In this document: piece by piece, positions 40,306-49,576 of the stretch
How the letters are laid out: each line of letters starts with the position of its first letter
Position numbering within the stretch: the stretch's first letter is position 1
Origin: Actinomyces vulturis
GTDB taxonomy: Bacteria > Actinomycetota > Actinomycetes > Actinomycetales > Actinomycetaceae
Assembly: GCF_001687305.1 (NCBI RefSeq)
Contig: NZ_LZRK01000004.1
Location: forward strand, 356,312 to 420,311
Direction of reading: 5' to 3'
DNA: 64,000 bases
Notes under the pieces: model-generated
What the model was told of the DNA's origin: nothing
What the model saw: the letters and a program-made list of their open reading frames with translations, nothing else
The model's database searches: none
Made by a program: the position numbers and the translations under genes

Positions 40306-43098
40306 ATGCCTGAACACAACACTAATGCCGCCAGTGAGCGCTTCATCGACAGCACCACCCATACTCCCCACGTTCCGGAGAAAGTCAGTGCTGACGGACT
40401 TGAAGCCACCTGGACCCAGCGATGGGACGAGGAACAGATTTACGCATTCGATCGCAGTGCCGATCGTGACGATGTCTTCTCCATTGACACTCCTCCCCCC
40501 ACGGTCTCCGGGTCACTGCACGTCGGCCACGTGTTCAGCTACACCCATACTGATACCGTCGCCCGTTTCCAGCGTATGCGCGGCAAATCCGTCTTCTACC
40601 CGATGGGTTGGGATGACAATGGCCTGCCCACCGAGCGTCGCGTGCAGAACTACTTCGGCGTGCGCTGTGACCCCACCCTGCCTTACGACCCTGACTTCGT
40701 TCCCCCACACGAGGGTGGCGATGGCAAGTCCATCAAGGCACGCGACCAAAAGCCCATCTCCCGCCAGAACTTCGTGGAACTGTGCGAACGCCTGACCGTT
40801 GACGATGAACGCCAATTCGAAGCCCTGTGGCGCCACCTCGGCCTATCTGTTGATTGGTCACGCACCTACCAGACCATCGGCACTCAGGCACGCAAGGTCG
40901 CTCAGGCTGCTTTCTTGCGTAACCTCGAGCGCGGTGAGGCCTACCAGGCTCAGGCACCCGGCCTGTGGGATGTTACCTTCCAGACCGCTGTGGCCCAGGC
41001 TGAATTAGAAAGTCGCGAATACCCCGGCTTCTACCACCGCCTCGCCTTTACCATGACCGATAAGCAGGCTGCCGCCAAGGCTGAAGCCGCCGGCGCCCCC
41101 ATCGAAAACGGCGCACAGGTCTGTATCGAGACTACTCGTCCCGAACTCCTGCCTGCCTGCGTGGCACTCATTGCTCACCCCGATGACGAACGCTACCAGC
41201 CCCTGTTCGGCACCACCGTGGCCTCCCCCATCTTCGGCGTAGAGGTGCCCGTCTTAGCACATCCCGCCGCCGAAAAGGACAAAGGCGCGGGTATCGCCAT
41301 GTGCTGTACCTTCGGTGACACCACGGATATCGACTGGTGGCGTGACCTGGATCTTCCGCTGCGCGCCATCATTCGTAAGGACGGCCGTCTAGAGACCGAG
41401 ACACCTGAGTGGATTACTGATGCCCGCGGCGTCGATATGTACGAAGCCATGGCAGGCAAGACCGCCTTCTCTGCCCGCGAAGCACTCGTTGAGGCGCTGA
41501 AAGAAACCGGCGACCTGCGCGGCGAGCCCACCAAGACTATCCGCCAGACCAACTTCTTCGAAAAGGGCGATAAACCCCTCGAAATCGTCACCTCCCGCCA
41601 GTGGTATGTGCGCAACGGCGGCAAGGAATGGACAAACCCCGCATCTGGTAAGGATCTGCGCAGCGAACTACTTGAACGTGGTCAGGAACTATCCTTCCAC
41701 CCCGATTTCATGCGCGTGCGCTATGACAACTGGGTCAAGGGTCTGAACAATGACTGGCTCATTTCCCGTCAGCGCTTCTTCGGCGTTCCTTTCCCACTGT
41801 GGTATGCCGTGGACGCCAACGGAGAAGTGGACTACAACCAGGTCATCACCCCCAGTGAAGACATTCTTCCTGTCGATCCTTCCTCCGATGTCCCTGAGGG
41901 TTACACCGAAGAACAGCGTGGCCAGGCCGGCGGATTCGTGGGTGAACTCGACATTATGGACACGTGGGCCACTTCCTCCTTGTCCCCTCAGCTCGTCAGT
42001 GGCTGGCTGCATGATGAAGATCTGTTCAACCGCGTCTACCCCATGGACCTACGTCCCCAGGGCCAGGACATCATCCGCACCTGGCTATTTAGTTCTGTGG
42101 TTCGCGCCAACCTCGAATTCGGCGCGCTGCCTTGGAAGAACGCTGGCATCTCCGGTTGGATCCTAGACAAGGACCACAAGAAGATGAGCAAGTCCAAGGG
42201 CAACGTGGTCACACCGCAGGGCCTGCTGGACAAGTACGGTTCCGACGCTGTGCGCTACTGGGCAGCATCTGCTCGTCTTGGTCTTGACCCCGCTTTCGAA
42301 GAAAGCCAAATCAAGATCGGCCGTCGCCTTGCCATCAAGGTCCTTAACGCATCCAAGTTCGCCCTGTCCATGGGTATCCCCTGGGATGCTGATGAAGCCA
42401 CCAAGGCTGCTGCACCGGCACCGAACCTCACTGTGTCTGACGTAACCGTGGACGTGGATAAAGCGATGCTGGCTCAGCTTGCCAAGGTTGTTGAAGGCGC
42501 TACGGCAGCATTCGAGCGTTACGAGCACGCTCGCGCCCTGGAGATGACTGAGTCTCTGTTCTGGACTTTCTGCGATGACTACATCGAACTGGTCAAGGAC
42601 CGTGCTACCAATTCTGATGGTACCCAGGATGAGGCTGGAGTTCGCTCCGCCCGTACCGCATTGGCCATTGCTGTGGACACCTTCGTCCGTCTGTTTGCTC
42701 CTTTCCTCCCCTTCGTCACTGAAGAGGTATGGAGTTGGTACCGTACTGGCAGTGTTCACCGTGCTCCTTGGCCCAATGCTGAGGAGTTGCGTAAGGATCT
42801 TGCCATTGAGGATTGCGATAGCGAGCATGACCTGGTGAGCATCGCCGGCGCGGCGCTAACCGTGTTGCGCAAGATTAAATCCGAGGCTAAGACGAGCCAG
42901 CGCACCCCGCTGATTAACGTCTCCGTTGAGGTCGATGAAGCAGTTGCTTCCTTGATTGAGCGCGTACGCGCTGACCTTATCCAGGCCGCCAAGATCACTC
43001 ATGAGTTCAAGGTCGCTATTGCCGAGCGCCGCGATGAAGAATCCGGCCCCGTGCGCGTGGTTTCCTCCGAGCTCGGTGAAGCCCCCGCCAAGAAGTAA
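40306..43098 (+). CDS. valS: valyl-tRNA synthetase
   Basis: A 930-residue class I synthetase that charges tRNA-Val. Motifs: 'PPPTVSGSLHVGHVFSYTHT' (HIGH-type GHVF), 'GWDDNGLPTERRVQNYFGV' as in the actinobacterial ValS branch, the editing domain (about 240-400), 'DIMDTWATSSLSPQ', 'KKMSKSKGN' (KMSKS), and a C-terminal anticodon-binding region. It is divergent from arc with about 200 bases between starts. A very strong hairpin with a T-run follows the stop. Confidence 0.96.
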   Translation: MPEHNTNAASERFIDSTTHTPHVPEKVSADGLEATWTQRWDEEQIYAFDRSADRDDVFSIDTPPPTVSGSLHVGHVFSYTHTDTVARFQRMRGKSVFYPMGWDDNGLPTERRVQNYFGVRCDPTLPYDPDFVPPHEGGDGKSIKARDQKPISRQNFVELCERLTVDDERQFEALWRHLGLSVDWSRTYQTIGTQARKVAQAAFLRNLERGEAYQAQAPGLWDVTFQTAVAQAELESREYPGFYHRLAFTMTDKQAAAKAEAAGAPIENGAQVCIETTRPELLPACVALIAHPDDERYQPLFGTTVASPIFGVEVPVLAHPAAEKDKGAGIAMCCTFGDTTDIDWWRDLDLPLRAIIRKDGRLETETPEWITDARGVDMYEAMAGKTAFSAREALVEALKETGDLRGEPTKTIRQTNFFEKGDKPLEIVTSRQWYVRNGGKEWTNPASGKDLRSELLERGQELSFHPDFMRVRYDNWVKGLNNDWLISRQRFFGVPFPLWYAVDANGEVDYNQVITPSEDILPVDPSSDVPEGYTEEQRGQAGGFVGELDIMDTWATSSLSPQLVSGWLHDEDLFNRVYPMDLRPQGQDIIRTWLFSSVVRANLEFGALPWKNAGISGWILDKDHKKMSKSKGNVVTPQGLLDKYGSDAVRYWAASARLGLDPAFEESQIKIGRRLAIKVLNASKFALSMGIPWDADEATKAAAPAPNLTVSDVTVDVDKAMLAQLAKVVEGATAAFERYEHARALEMTESLFWTFCDDYIELVKDRATNSDGTQDEAGVRSARTALAIAVDTFVRLFAPFLPFVTEEVWSWYRTGSVHRAPWPNAEELRKDLAIEDCDSEHDLVSIAGAALTVLRKIKSEAKTSQRTPLINVSVEVDEAVASLIERVRADLIQAAKITHEFKVAIAERRDEESGPVRVVSSELGEAPAKK

Positions 43099-43121
43099 GT
43101 AATGGCTGGGTCATAACAACT

Positions 43122-43165
43122 CGGTGGGGGGCCTCCGCATTCGCGGAGGCCCCCCACCGTTTTTG
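43122..43165 (+). terminator. intrinsic terminator of valS
   Basis: CGGTGGGGGGCCTCCGC-attc-GCGGAGGCCCCCCACCG, followed by TTTTTG. The arms are perfectly complementary; it also faces the end of the convergent LacI-type gene. Confidence 0.9.
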
Positions 43166-43190
43166 CTCACGGCTGTGCCTGCCTTTCTAA

Positions 43191-44207
43191 TTAGCGCCTA
43201 GGCGGGATAGCAGTGGAATAGTCGGAATGAAGAAGAGCTGGGCGCACGGTGTGATGCTCATAAGGTTCGCCTCGCACCATTGCTAGAAGAACTTCGCCTG
43301 CTGCGTGGCCCATGGCACTGCGATCCACGCTGTATTCAGTAACGCGAAGTGCCGGGTCAAGGCCGAATGCCTCAGAAACCCCCAGAGAAATCATAGAGAA
43401 ATCATTGGGGATGCTCAGGCCTCTTGCGGCAGCAGCACAAGCAACGCCACTGATAGCTACTGGCGTATTGGTGACAATTGCCGTTGCACCCTCAATAAGA
43501 CCACCCTTCTCAACGACTCCCACAGCCTGGCGCGGAGAATCGGCGACAGCACGGACAATAAGGTCAAGTCCGCACGCACGTGCTGCGTCTTTTACGGCAT
43601 CGAACTGAGCATGGTGGGCATGGACTTCATCGCATTCCACATCACGCATCACCGCAATGACTCGCCTATGTCCCAAGCGTGCAAGGTGCTTCATTCCGTC
43701 CAGTGCCATGGCAGAGAAATCTGCATCCACACCTGGAGCGCCACCCAAACGCCCTGAGGTACCAATTAAAACGGTCGGTACTTCTTCATCAAGAAGAATG
43801 GCCTCACGCTCGTCATCAGTGGTCACGTCCATGAGGATGGCCGTATCAATGCCTCGCGAGCGCACGAGCGTCCGCAACCACTCATCCGTGTCCAATGGGT
43901 CCGGCACAGGTAAAACCACGCTCATGTGCCGAGTTTCCACACTGCGACGAACACCGTTGACATAAGCCAGATCGTTCATGTCAATGGCAGAACGGTAGTA
44001 ACGGAAAAGGACTCCCACAGTACGCACCGAGCGCGCCGCGAGGGTTCCCGCGGCGGCATTCGGCTTATACCCCAAGCGTTCAACCACATCGAGGACACGT
44101 TGACGAGTCTCCAGGGATGTGGAGCGTGCACCGGTGAGCACATAAGTGACAGTTGATGGTGACACACCGGCTTCACGGGCGACTTGTGCTCGTGTCACGG
44201 GAACCAT
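43191..44207 (-). CDS. LacI-family repressor of the alpha-glucoside operon
   Basis: A 338-residue regulator: N-terminal HTH 'TRAQVAREAGVSPSTVTYVL' and hinge 'LGYKPNAAAGTLAARSVRTV', then a periplasmic-binding-protein-like sugar sensor ('HLARLGHRRVIAVMRDVECD', 'GVSEAFGLDPALRVTEYSVD'). It follows the GH13 gene by 4 bases on the same strand, so it is probably the last gene of the ABC/GH13 operon and autoregulated. A 16-bp perfect palindrome upstream of the binding-protein gene (49381-49396) is a candidate operator. Confidence 0.9.
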   Translation of the reverse strand: MVPVTRAQVAREAGVSPSTVTYVLTGARSTSLETRQRVLDVVERLGYKPNAAAGTLAARSVRTVGVLFRYYRSAIDMNDLAYVNGVRRSVETRHMSVVLPVPDPLDTDEWLRTLVRSRGIDTAILMDVTTDDEREAILLDEEVPTVLIGTSGRLGGAPGVDADFSAMALDGMKHLARLGHRRVIAVMRDVECDEVHAHHAQFDAVKDAARACGLDLIVRAVADSPRQAVGVVEKGGLIEGATAIVTNTPVAISGVACAAAARGLSIPNDFSMISLGVSEAFGLDPALRVTEYSVDRSAMGHAAGEVLLAMVRGEPYEHHTVRPALLHSDYSTAIPPRR

Positions 44208-44211
44208 GGTG

Positions 44212-45924
44212 CTATTTCTCGATCCACACGCACCCGTTGGCGGGAACGGTCACGGTGTCCGTATCCCAGCGGCACGGGTCAGCATCCTGATCTGAGACGA
44301 CTCCAGCCCATGAGGTCATAATGACCGAGCCAGTGGCGGGGATGCTCTGTTCCTCATCAGTGACGTTGAGAATAATGCGGTGCTCGCCATTGTCGAATGC
44401 GAGGACTCCGTCGGGCGCCTCCACCCACTGCAGTTCTCCTCGTCCAAGGCTCAGGCGCGCACGCAAGGCGAGCGCTGCACGATACATCAACAGAGTGGAC
44501 GCTGAATCGTCCTGCTGCTCGGGAGCAAAGCGCCCCCAATCAGCCGGTTGCGGCAGCCAACTCTGCCCGGTCTCATTGAATCCGTAGGCCGGTCCCTGTG
44601 CACTCCACGGCAGCGGAATACGACAGCCGTCGCGGCCACGCACCACACCGTCCGTTCGGAACCAACTGGGATCCTGACGGGCCTCAGGCGGAACAGTGGT
44701 GTGCTCAGGAAGCCCGAGTTCTTCACCCTGGTAGAGGTAGACGCTGCCGGGCAGGGCAAGCATAAACAGTGTCGCTGCCCTTGCTCGCCGCAGGCCCAGT
44801 TCCTCATCGGGTTGCGGATCGTCTGGGCCGATTCCGCGTTCGATGTCCGTGCCACATGGGTAGCCGAATCGAGTTGCATGGCGTACCACATCATGGTTGG
44901 ACAGTACCCAGGTGGTGGGAGCTCCTACGGCAGCGTTGGCTTCCATGGTTTCATCTATGACGTGCCGCATGGCCTGGGCGTCCCATCCTGCTTTAAGGAA
45001 GGGAAAATTGAATGCTTGGCTCATTTCGTCAGAGCGCACGTAGTTCGCCAATTCACTGGCAGGCTCCACCCAGGCTTCGGCCACGAGAAGTTTGTCCTCA
45101 CCGTAGTCATTGAGCACCGCGCGCCAGTGGCGATAAATCTCATGCACACCGGGCTGGTTGAATGCTGGGCCACTGTCAGGTTGCTTCTCGACTTCTTCAT
45201 CCGGGTCGAGTACCTGCCAGCGGTCGGGGCCCACGTCGTCATCAGGCAATCCAGGGGCCTTAACCAAGGCATGAGCGACGTCAACACGAAACCCGTCAAT
45301 TCCTCGAACGCACCAGAAACGGAGAAATTGTTCGAAGTGCTCATGAACGTCAGGGTGGTCCCAGTTTACGTCCGGTTGTTCGGGAGCAAAGAGGTGCAGG
45401 TAATACCAGTGGCGGTCTTCTTCCTTACCGGTCAGTTCGTGCACGCTCGCCCACGCTGAACCTCCGAAAAGACTGCCCCAGTTATTGGGCATTCCATCGT
45501 CGCTGTAGCGGAAGTGGTAGCGCTCCCTCTCTGGCGATCCGGGGCCAGCTTCCAAAGCCTGGCGGAACCATTCATGCTCCGATGAGGTGTGGTTAGGTAC
45601 CAGATCGATCACCACCTTGATTCCTGCCTGATGGAGGGCAGCAATGAGTTGGTCGGCCTGGTCGAGGGTGCCAAATTCTGGGGCGATATCGAAATAGTTA
45701 GCTACGTCGTAGCCCGCATCGACTCCCGGTGAAGGATAGAAAGGAGATAGCCATACGGCGTCGATACCTAGTGACTCGAGATACGGAACTTTGTCGATGA
45801 TGCCTGAGAGATCTCCCATGCCATCGCCGTTAGCGTCAGCAAACGAGCGGGGATAGATCTGATAGAACACGGCATCACGCCACCATGCATCGGGGTGTGA
45901 TAGGGGCGGTTGAGTGACAGTCAT
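44212..45924 (-). CDS. alpha-glucosidase / oligo-1,6-glucosidase (GH13)
   Basis: A 570-residue cytoplasmic GH13 enzyme releasing glucose from small alpha-glucosides. Motifs: 'WWRDAVFYQIYPRSFADANG', 'VVIDLVPNHTSSEH', 'GIDGFRVDVAHALVKAPG' (nucleophile Asp), 'LLVAEAWVEP' (acid/base Glu), 'WVLSNHDVVRHATRFG' (third Asp). The FRVDVAH region resembles alpha-glucosidases acting on maltose/isomaltose-type sugars of bifidobacteria and related taxa. It overlaps the permease stop upstream by 4 bases (ATGA) and is 4 bases from the repressor, so import and hydrolysis are made together. Confidence 0.92.
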   Translation of the reverse strand: MTVTQPPLSHPDAWWRDAVFYQIYPRSFADANGDGMGDLSGIIDKVPYLESLGIDAVWLSPFYPSPGVDAGYDVANYFDIAPEFGTLDQADQLIAALHQAGIKVVIDLVPNHTSSEHEWFRQALEAGPGSPERERYHFRYSDDGMPNNWGSLFGGSAWASVHELTGKEEDRHWYYLHLFAPEQPDVNWDHPDVHEHFEQFLRFWCVRGIDGFRVDVAHALVKAPGLPDDDVGPDRWQVLDPDEEVEKQPDSGPAFNQPGVHEIYRHWRAVLNDYGEDKLLVAEAWVEPASELANYVRSDEMSQAFNFPFLKAGWDAQAMRHVIDETMEANAAVGAPTTWVLSNHDVVRHATRFGYPCGTDIERGIGPDDPQPDEELGLRRARAATLFMLALPGSVYLYQGEELGLPEHTTVPPEARQDPSWFRTDGVVRGRDGCRIPLPWSAQGPAYGFNETGQSWLPQPADWGRFAPEQQDDSASTLLMYRAALALRARLSLGRGELQWVEAPDGVLAFDNGEHRIILNVTDEEQSIPATGSVIMTSWAGVVSDQDADPCRWDTDTVTVPANGCVWIEK

Positions 45925-46793
45925 TTCACACCACCTGCGGCTAGGCCAGCAACGATACGACGTTGGAAGAGGAGCACCATGATGACCAGCGGAATAGTCA
46001 TCACCACACCAGCGGCCATCTGAGAACCGAATGGGGTGTTGAACTGACTAGCGCCGGTGAACTTACTGAGTAGCACGGTGGCCGGCTGCATTGTTGGGTC
46101 ATTAATCATTGTCACGGCCACAAGGAATTCGTTCCATGCACCGATGAAGATGATGATGGCGGTGGTGAAAATGCCGGGAGCAGCGATAGGCAGGATGACC
46201 TTGCGGAATGCCTGTGCGGGTGTGCAGCCATCCACCATCGCTGCCTGCTCAAGTTCTTGAGGCATTTGACGGAAGAAACTCGTCAGATTCCATACCGCCA
46301 GAGGTAAGGAGAAAGACAAATCGGGGATGATCATGGCCTGGTAGGTGTTAATCCAGCCCCACTCAGAGAAGTTTTTCAGCAGCGGCACGATGATGGCCAC
46401 GAGCGGGAACATCGAGGTGGCGATGACGAGGAACAACAGGAGGGTCTTGCCACGGAACTCCAGGCGTGCCAGTGCGTAGGAGGCAAAGGTGGCAACAAGC
46501 AGGGCGATGATCGTCACGGCAACGGAGACGATAGTGGAGTTGAGCAAGCCGTGGGCGAAGTTGTTTTTTGCTGAGAAGACTGCAGCATAGTTGTCGAAGG
46601 TGGGGTTTGCTGGCCACCAGGAGTTATCGAAGATTTCTGAGTCTGGACGCAAGGATGAGACAACCATCCAGTAGAAGGGGGCCAGACAGTAGATGACAAT
46701 AAGTCCAATGCCGATGCTGGGGAAGATTTTGGCTTTCCAGTCATTCTTTTGGTGAACTGTGTAAGTTTCGGCGCTTACAGTTGCGGCACTCAT
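45921..46793 (-). CDS. sugar ABC transporter permease (MalG type)
   Basis: A 290-residue inner-membrane permease with six helices. The EAA loop 'LEQAAMVDGCTPAQAFRKVI' with 'LPIAAPG' contacts the ATPase, and the C-terminus 'FQRRIVAGLAAGGVK' is typical of MalG. The start overlaps the MalF-type stop by 4 bases. No ABC ATPase gene lies in the operon, so a shared MsiK-like ATPase elsewhere must energise it, as is normal for actinobacterial sugar importers. Confidence 0.93.
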   Translation of the reverse strand: MSAATVSAETYTVHQKNDWKAKIFPSIGIGLIVIYCLAPFYWMVVSSLRPDSEIFDNSWWPANPTFDNYAAVFSAKNNFAHGLLNSTIVSVAVTIIALLVATFASYALARLEFRGKTLLLFLVIATSMFPLVAIIVPLLKNFSEWGWINTYQAMIIPDLSFSLPLAVWNLTSFFRQMPQELEQAAMVDGCTPAQAFRKVILPIAAPGIFTTAIIIFIGAWNEFLVAVTMINDPTMQPATVLLSKFTGASQFNTPFGSQMAAGVVMTIPLVIMVLLFQRRIVAGLAAGGVK

Positions 46794-47836
46794 GAACGGC
46801 CCCTTTCCTTCTCGGTGCTCTGGTCATCGTGAGCAACGGCTCCAGCGGGTTTTGAGCGCTTGAAGAAAGCGCTGAGTGGGAGTTTGTGTCCCTTCTTGAT
46901 TCCCTTGCGTGAATCTCCCACGAGGTCTGCGCCGAGGATCTTGACGAAGGCAACGGCGATGATGAAGACGTAGAGGAAGAGGATGAGGGCGTAGGCTGCA
47001 GCACTTCCGTAGCGGAGGTTGGATGCTTCGTCTTGGACGAGCATGGAGAGGGTTTCGACGCTGCCCTTGCGCGGGCCAATCAAAATGTAGGGCAGGTCGA
47101 ACATTCGCATGGCATCGAGCATGCGGAAAAGTACTGCCACCACAAGGGCTGGTTTAACCAAAGGAAGCGTGATGGACACGAAGCGTTTCCAGGCGTTGGC
47201 GCCGTCAATTTTCGCTGCTTCGTAGACCTCATCAGGGATGACTTGGAGGCCTGCAAGGGTAAGAAGACCAATATACGGTGCAGTTTTCCAGACGTCGGCG
47301 ATGATGATGGCCCACTTTGCTGACCAGTCGCCTGAGGCCCACATGATGTGCTGGCCGAGGATGGCATTGGCTACACCGTTCTGGTTGAAGATCCAGCCCC
47401 ACAAGATCGCAGATACCGCAGTGGGAATCGCCCAGGGAACGAGGATGGCTGCGCGAACCACCCCGCGTCCCTTCATGGCTTTATGCATGATCAGCGCCAT
47501 GGATACACCGAGGATGGTTTCGAGGGCAACAGTGACAACACCAAATAGGGTGGTGTTGTAGAAAGCTGTCCAAAAGCGGTCACCTGAGGAAGTGAAAATG
47601 TCAGTGTAGTTAGAAAGTCCAACGAATGGTTCTGTTTTGGAAACGAAGCCAGTCTTGGGGTCCAGTCCTGCTTTGCCGTAGAGGGACTGATTAAGGGATT
47701 GGAAGACGGGGACAATGATGACGATGCTAAGCACGAGGATGGTGGGTGCTACGAGGAGTGCGGCGAGTCGACTTTGAGCCTTCGCACTCTTGGACCGTCC
47801 CCGTCGAACCAGGGGTGAGGACGTCATTGTACTCAT
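46790..47836 (-). CDS. sugar ABC transporter permease (MalF type)
   Basis: A 348-residue permease with six membrane helices and the EAA motif 'VYEAAKIDGANAWKRFVSIT' with 'LPLVKPAL'. The N-terminal region is Lys/Arg/Ser-rich (cytoplasmic) and the C-terminus has a Lys-rich tail of about 45 residues. It partners the MalG-type protein next to it. It is separated from the binding-protein gene by a 103-base gap that contains a very stable hairpin, which probably sets the higher level of the binding protein. Confidence 0.93.
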   Translation of the reverse strand: MSTMTSSPLVRRGRSKSAKAQSRLAALLVAPTILVLSIVIIVPVFQSLNQSLYGKAGLDPKTGFVSKTEPFVGLSNYTDIFTSSGDRFWTAFYNTTLFGVVTVALETILGVSMALIMHKAMKGRGVVRAAILVPWAIPTAVSAILWGWIFNQNGVANAILGQHIMWASGDWSAKWAIIIADVWKTAPYIGLLTLAGLQVIPDEVYEAAKIDGANAWKRFVSITLPLVKPALVVAVLFRMLDAMRMFDLPYILIGPRKGSVETLSMLVQDEASNLRYGSAAAYALILFLYVFIIAVAFVKILGADLVGDSRKGIKKGHKLPLSAFFKRSKPAGAVAHDDQSTEKERGRS

Positions 47837-47881
47837 GAGGTTCCTTGGGTTTTATGGTGAAATTTGGACGCAACGAACTAA

Positions 47882-47920
47882 GTCATGGTGGATCGTAGGC
47901 CTCCTACGACCCACCATGAC
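47882..47920 (-). promoter_or_regulatory. intercistronic hairpin between binding-protein and permease genes
   Basis: GTCATGGTGGaTCGTAGG and CCTACGAcCCACCATGAC form an 18-position stem with one mismatch and a 3-base loop. There is no U-run on the minus strand, so an mRNA-stabilising or partial-termination element is more likely than a full terminator. Confidence 0.6.
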
Positions 47921-47939
47921 GTTGTTCTGATGCACGTAA

Positions 47940-49247
47940 TCAGGCGCTAACGGCCTTCAGTTTGGATTCGAGATCCTTGATTGCTTCTTCAGCGGTGGTC
48001 TCACCCTTGATTGCTGGGTAGATAGCATCCTGAATAGCGGCAGTGACGTCACCGTAATTGACTACACGGGGGCGTCCCTTCGCATCATCCAATGAATCTT
48101 TAAGTACCGGCAGATAAGGGAACTGTTGAACATTTTCTTCTTCGGTGTACAGTTCCCCGAGAATTGGAGCAAGACTTTGCTCTTTCAATGCGTATTCTTC
48201 AGATTCTTTGCTTGTCCACCATTGAATAAACTTCAATGCCGTGGCTTTGTTCTTGCAATCCTTGGAAATGGCGCAGTTATGTCCTCCGAGGGTGGGGACA
48301 TAGGCATTGCCGTTGATCGACGGTAATGGAGCCACACCGAATTTTTCCACGCCTAGGGCTTCAAGATCTGAACCGTATTCGTATGGCCATTGACGATAGA
48401 AAAGAAGTTGGTCCGATTCGAAAGCATTACGTCCGTCTTCTTCTTTCCATTCCAATGCGGCCTGAGGAATGATGCCGTCTTTAAATCCATCCATGGCTGT
48501 TTGCAGGCCCTTGATGGATTCAGGAGAGTTGATGATGACGTCACCCTTATCGTTGTAGAAGCCACCACCGCATGTGTGAATGAATTCAGAGATGTTGCAG
48601 GTCAAACCTTCATATTTTGCCCATTGGCCGCCGAATCCACCAATGTTTTCGTGTCCGGGAAGTTTACGAACTGCATCAATAGCGGTCTTGACTTCATCCC
48701 AGGTAGTGGGAACCTTGACACCGGCCTGCTCCAGCAAATCCTTGCGGTAATACATCATGGGTGCGTCTGTAGCGAAAGGCATACCGTAAAGCACGTCACG
48801 GTACACGCCAGTGTTGTAAACGGCATCAATGATGTCATTGTTCTTCAACTCCTCGGCAGGAAGAGGCATTACCCACTGGTTGGCTGCGAATTCAGCAACC
48901 CACACGTTATCCAAGCTAATAACGTCGTATGCGTCAGAGTTAGTCTGCGCGTTATTCACTAAGGACTGACGCTGTTGGTCAGCTTCAGAGGAGAGTTCGA
49001 TGAGAGTAACTTCTTCACCGGGGTTTTCCTTGTTCCACTCATCGAGGCGTGCCTGGACCTTGCCGCCGGAGAAGTCTTTCCCCTGAACCCAGGTGATAGG
49101 ACCGGTTCCCTCAAATTCAGCAGATTGGGGGGAAGCGGGAGCGTCACTAGAGTGGTCTTTAGATCCACCACAGGCGGCTAAAGTCGCCAACAACGCGGTT
49201 GCTGCGCTGGCTTGTATAAAGCGGCGGCGAGGTAATGATGTGGCCAT
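47940..49247 (-). CDS. sugar-binding lipoprotein of the ABC importer
   Basis: A 435-residue extracellular solute-binding protein (family 1). The N-terminus 'SLPRRRFIQASAATALLATL' followed by 'AACGGS' has a twin-arginine-like start and a lipobox LAAC with Cys27, so it is lipid-anchored. The body shows the MalE-type fold with 'DVISLDNVWVAEFAANQWVM' and 'YGMPFATDAPMMYYRKDLLE'. Substrate is probably an alpha-glucoside such as maltose, isomaltose or trehalulose-like sugars, given the adjacent GH13 enzyme. It heads the minus-strand operon and has a GGAGG ribosome site. Confidence 0.93.
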   Translation of the reverse strand: MATSLPRRRFIQASAATALLATLAACGGSKDHSSDAPASPQSAEFEGTGPITWVQGKDFSGGKVQARLDEWNKENPGEEVTLIELSSEADQQRQSLVNNAQTNSDAYDVISLDNVWVAEFAANQWVMPLPAEELKNNDIIDAVYNTGVYRDVLYGMPFATDAPMMYYRKDLLEQAGVKVPTTWDEVKTAIDAVRKLPGHENIGGFGGQWAKYEGLTCNISEFIHTCGGGFYNDKGDVIINSPESIKGLQTAMDGFKDGIIPQAALEWKEEDGRNAFESDQLLFYRQWPYEYGSDLEALGVEKFGVAPLPSINGNAYVPTLGGHNCAISKDCKNKATALKFIQWWTSKESEEYALKEQSLAPILGELYTEEENVQQFPYLPVLKDSLDDAKGRPRVVNYGDVTAAIQDAIYPAIKGETTAEEAIKDLESKLKAVSA

Positions 49248-49380
49248 GAAAGTTTCCTCCTTGAAACATGACTGTGCGCTAGGCGTACTCGGCGCGAAGA
49301 GTCCCTCGTGGGGCGGTTCGGTTCGGGCACGGGCTGTTTTTCATCAACTGACCGTTGAGAGCGGTGGATGAAAATCAGTT

Positions 49381-49396
49381 GTCGACGCGCGTCGAC
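49381..49396. promoter_or_regulatory. candidate LacI-type operator
   Basis: GTCGACGCGCGTCGAC, a perfect 16-bp palindrome about 135 bases before the binding-protein start. On the minus strand it follows a TATAGA -10-like box (around 49415), the place a repressor would block. The 329-base gap 49248-49576 also holds TTGTGACA twice (49441-49448 and 49452-49459) one helical turn apart. Confidence 0.45.
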
Positions 49397-49440
49397 TGTG
49401 ACTCATCTATAGTGTCATACCTCACGACGCCTATGGCTTA

Positions 49441-49459
49441 TTGTGACACTTTTGTGACA
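49441..49459. repeat. direct repeat TTGTGACA x2
   Basis: Two exact copies of TTGTGACA start at 49441 and 49452, an 11-base step. They lie upstream of the putative minus-strand promoter of the sugar operon, so an activator site is possible. Confidence 0.35.
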
Positions 49460-49535
49460 TATAAATAACCGCAACAACATTTGAGGACATGCACCGTACG
49501 ACAGCCACTCCCGCCTGAACTAAAACCTTCGTTGT

Positions 49536-49559
49536 ATCATTGGGTTTGCCCCCAATGAT
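49536..49559 (+). promoter_or_regulatory. 5'-UTR hairpin before the glycosyltransferase
   Basis: ATCATTGGG-tttgcc-CCCAATGAT, a perfect 9-bp stem 17 bases before the ATG at 49577. It could be a transcription start-proximal structure or a terminator of the opposite-strand region; there is no U-run. Confidence 0.35.
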
Positions 49560-49576
49560 CTACGAAGATAACAATT

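Noticed and set aside
40513..42828. Long minus-strand frames inside valS
   Set aside because: They are shadows of a clear valS gene in other frames, with no ribosome sites or motifs.
44548..45459. 303-aa plus-strand frame opposite the alpha-glucosidase
   Set aside because: It is antisense to a clear GH13 gene, with no motif and no ribosome site.
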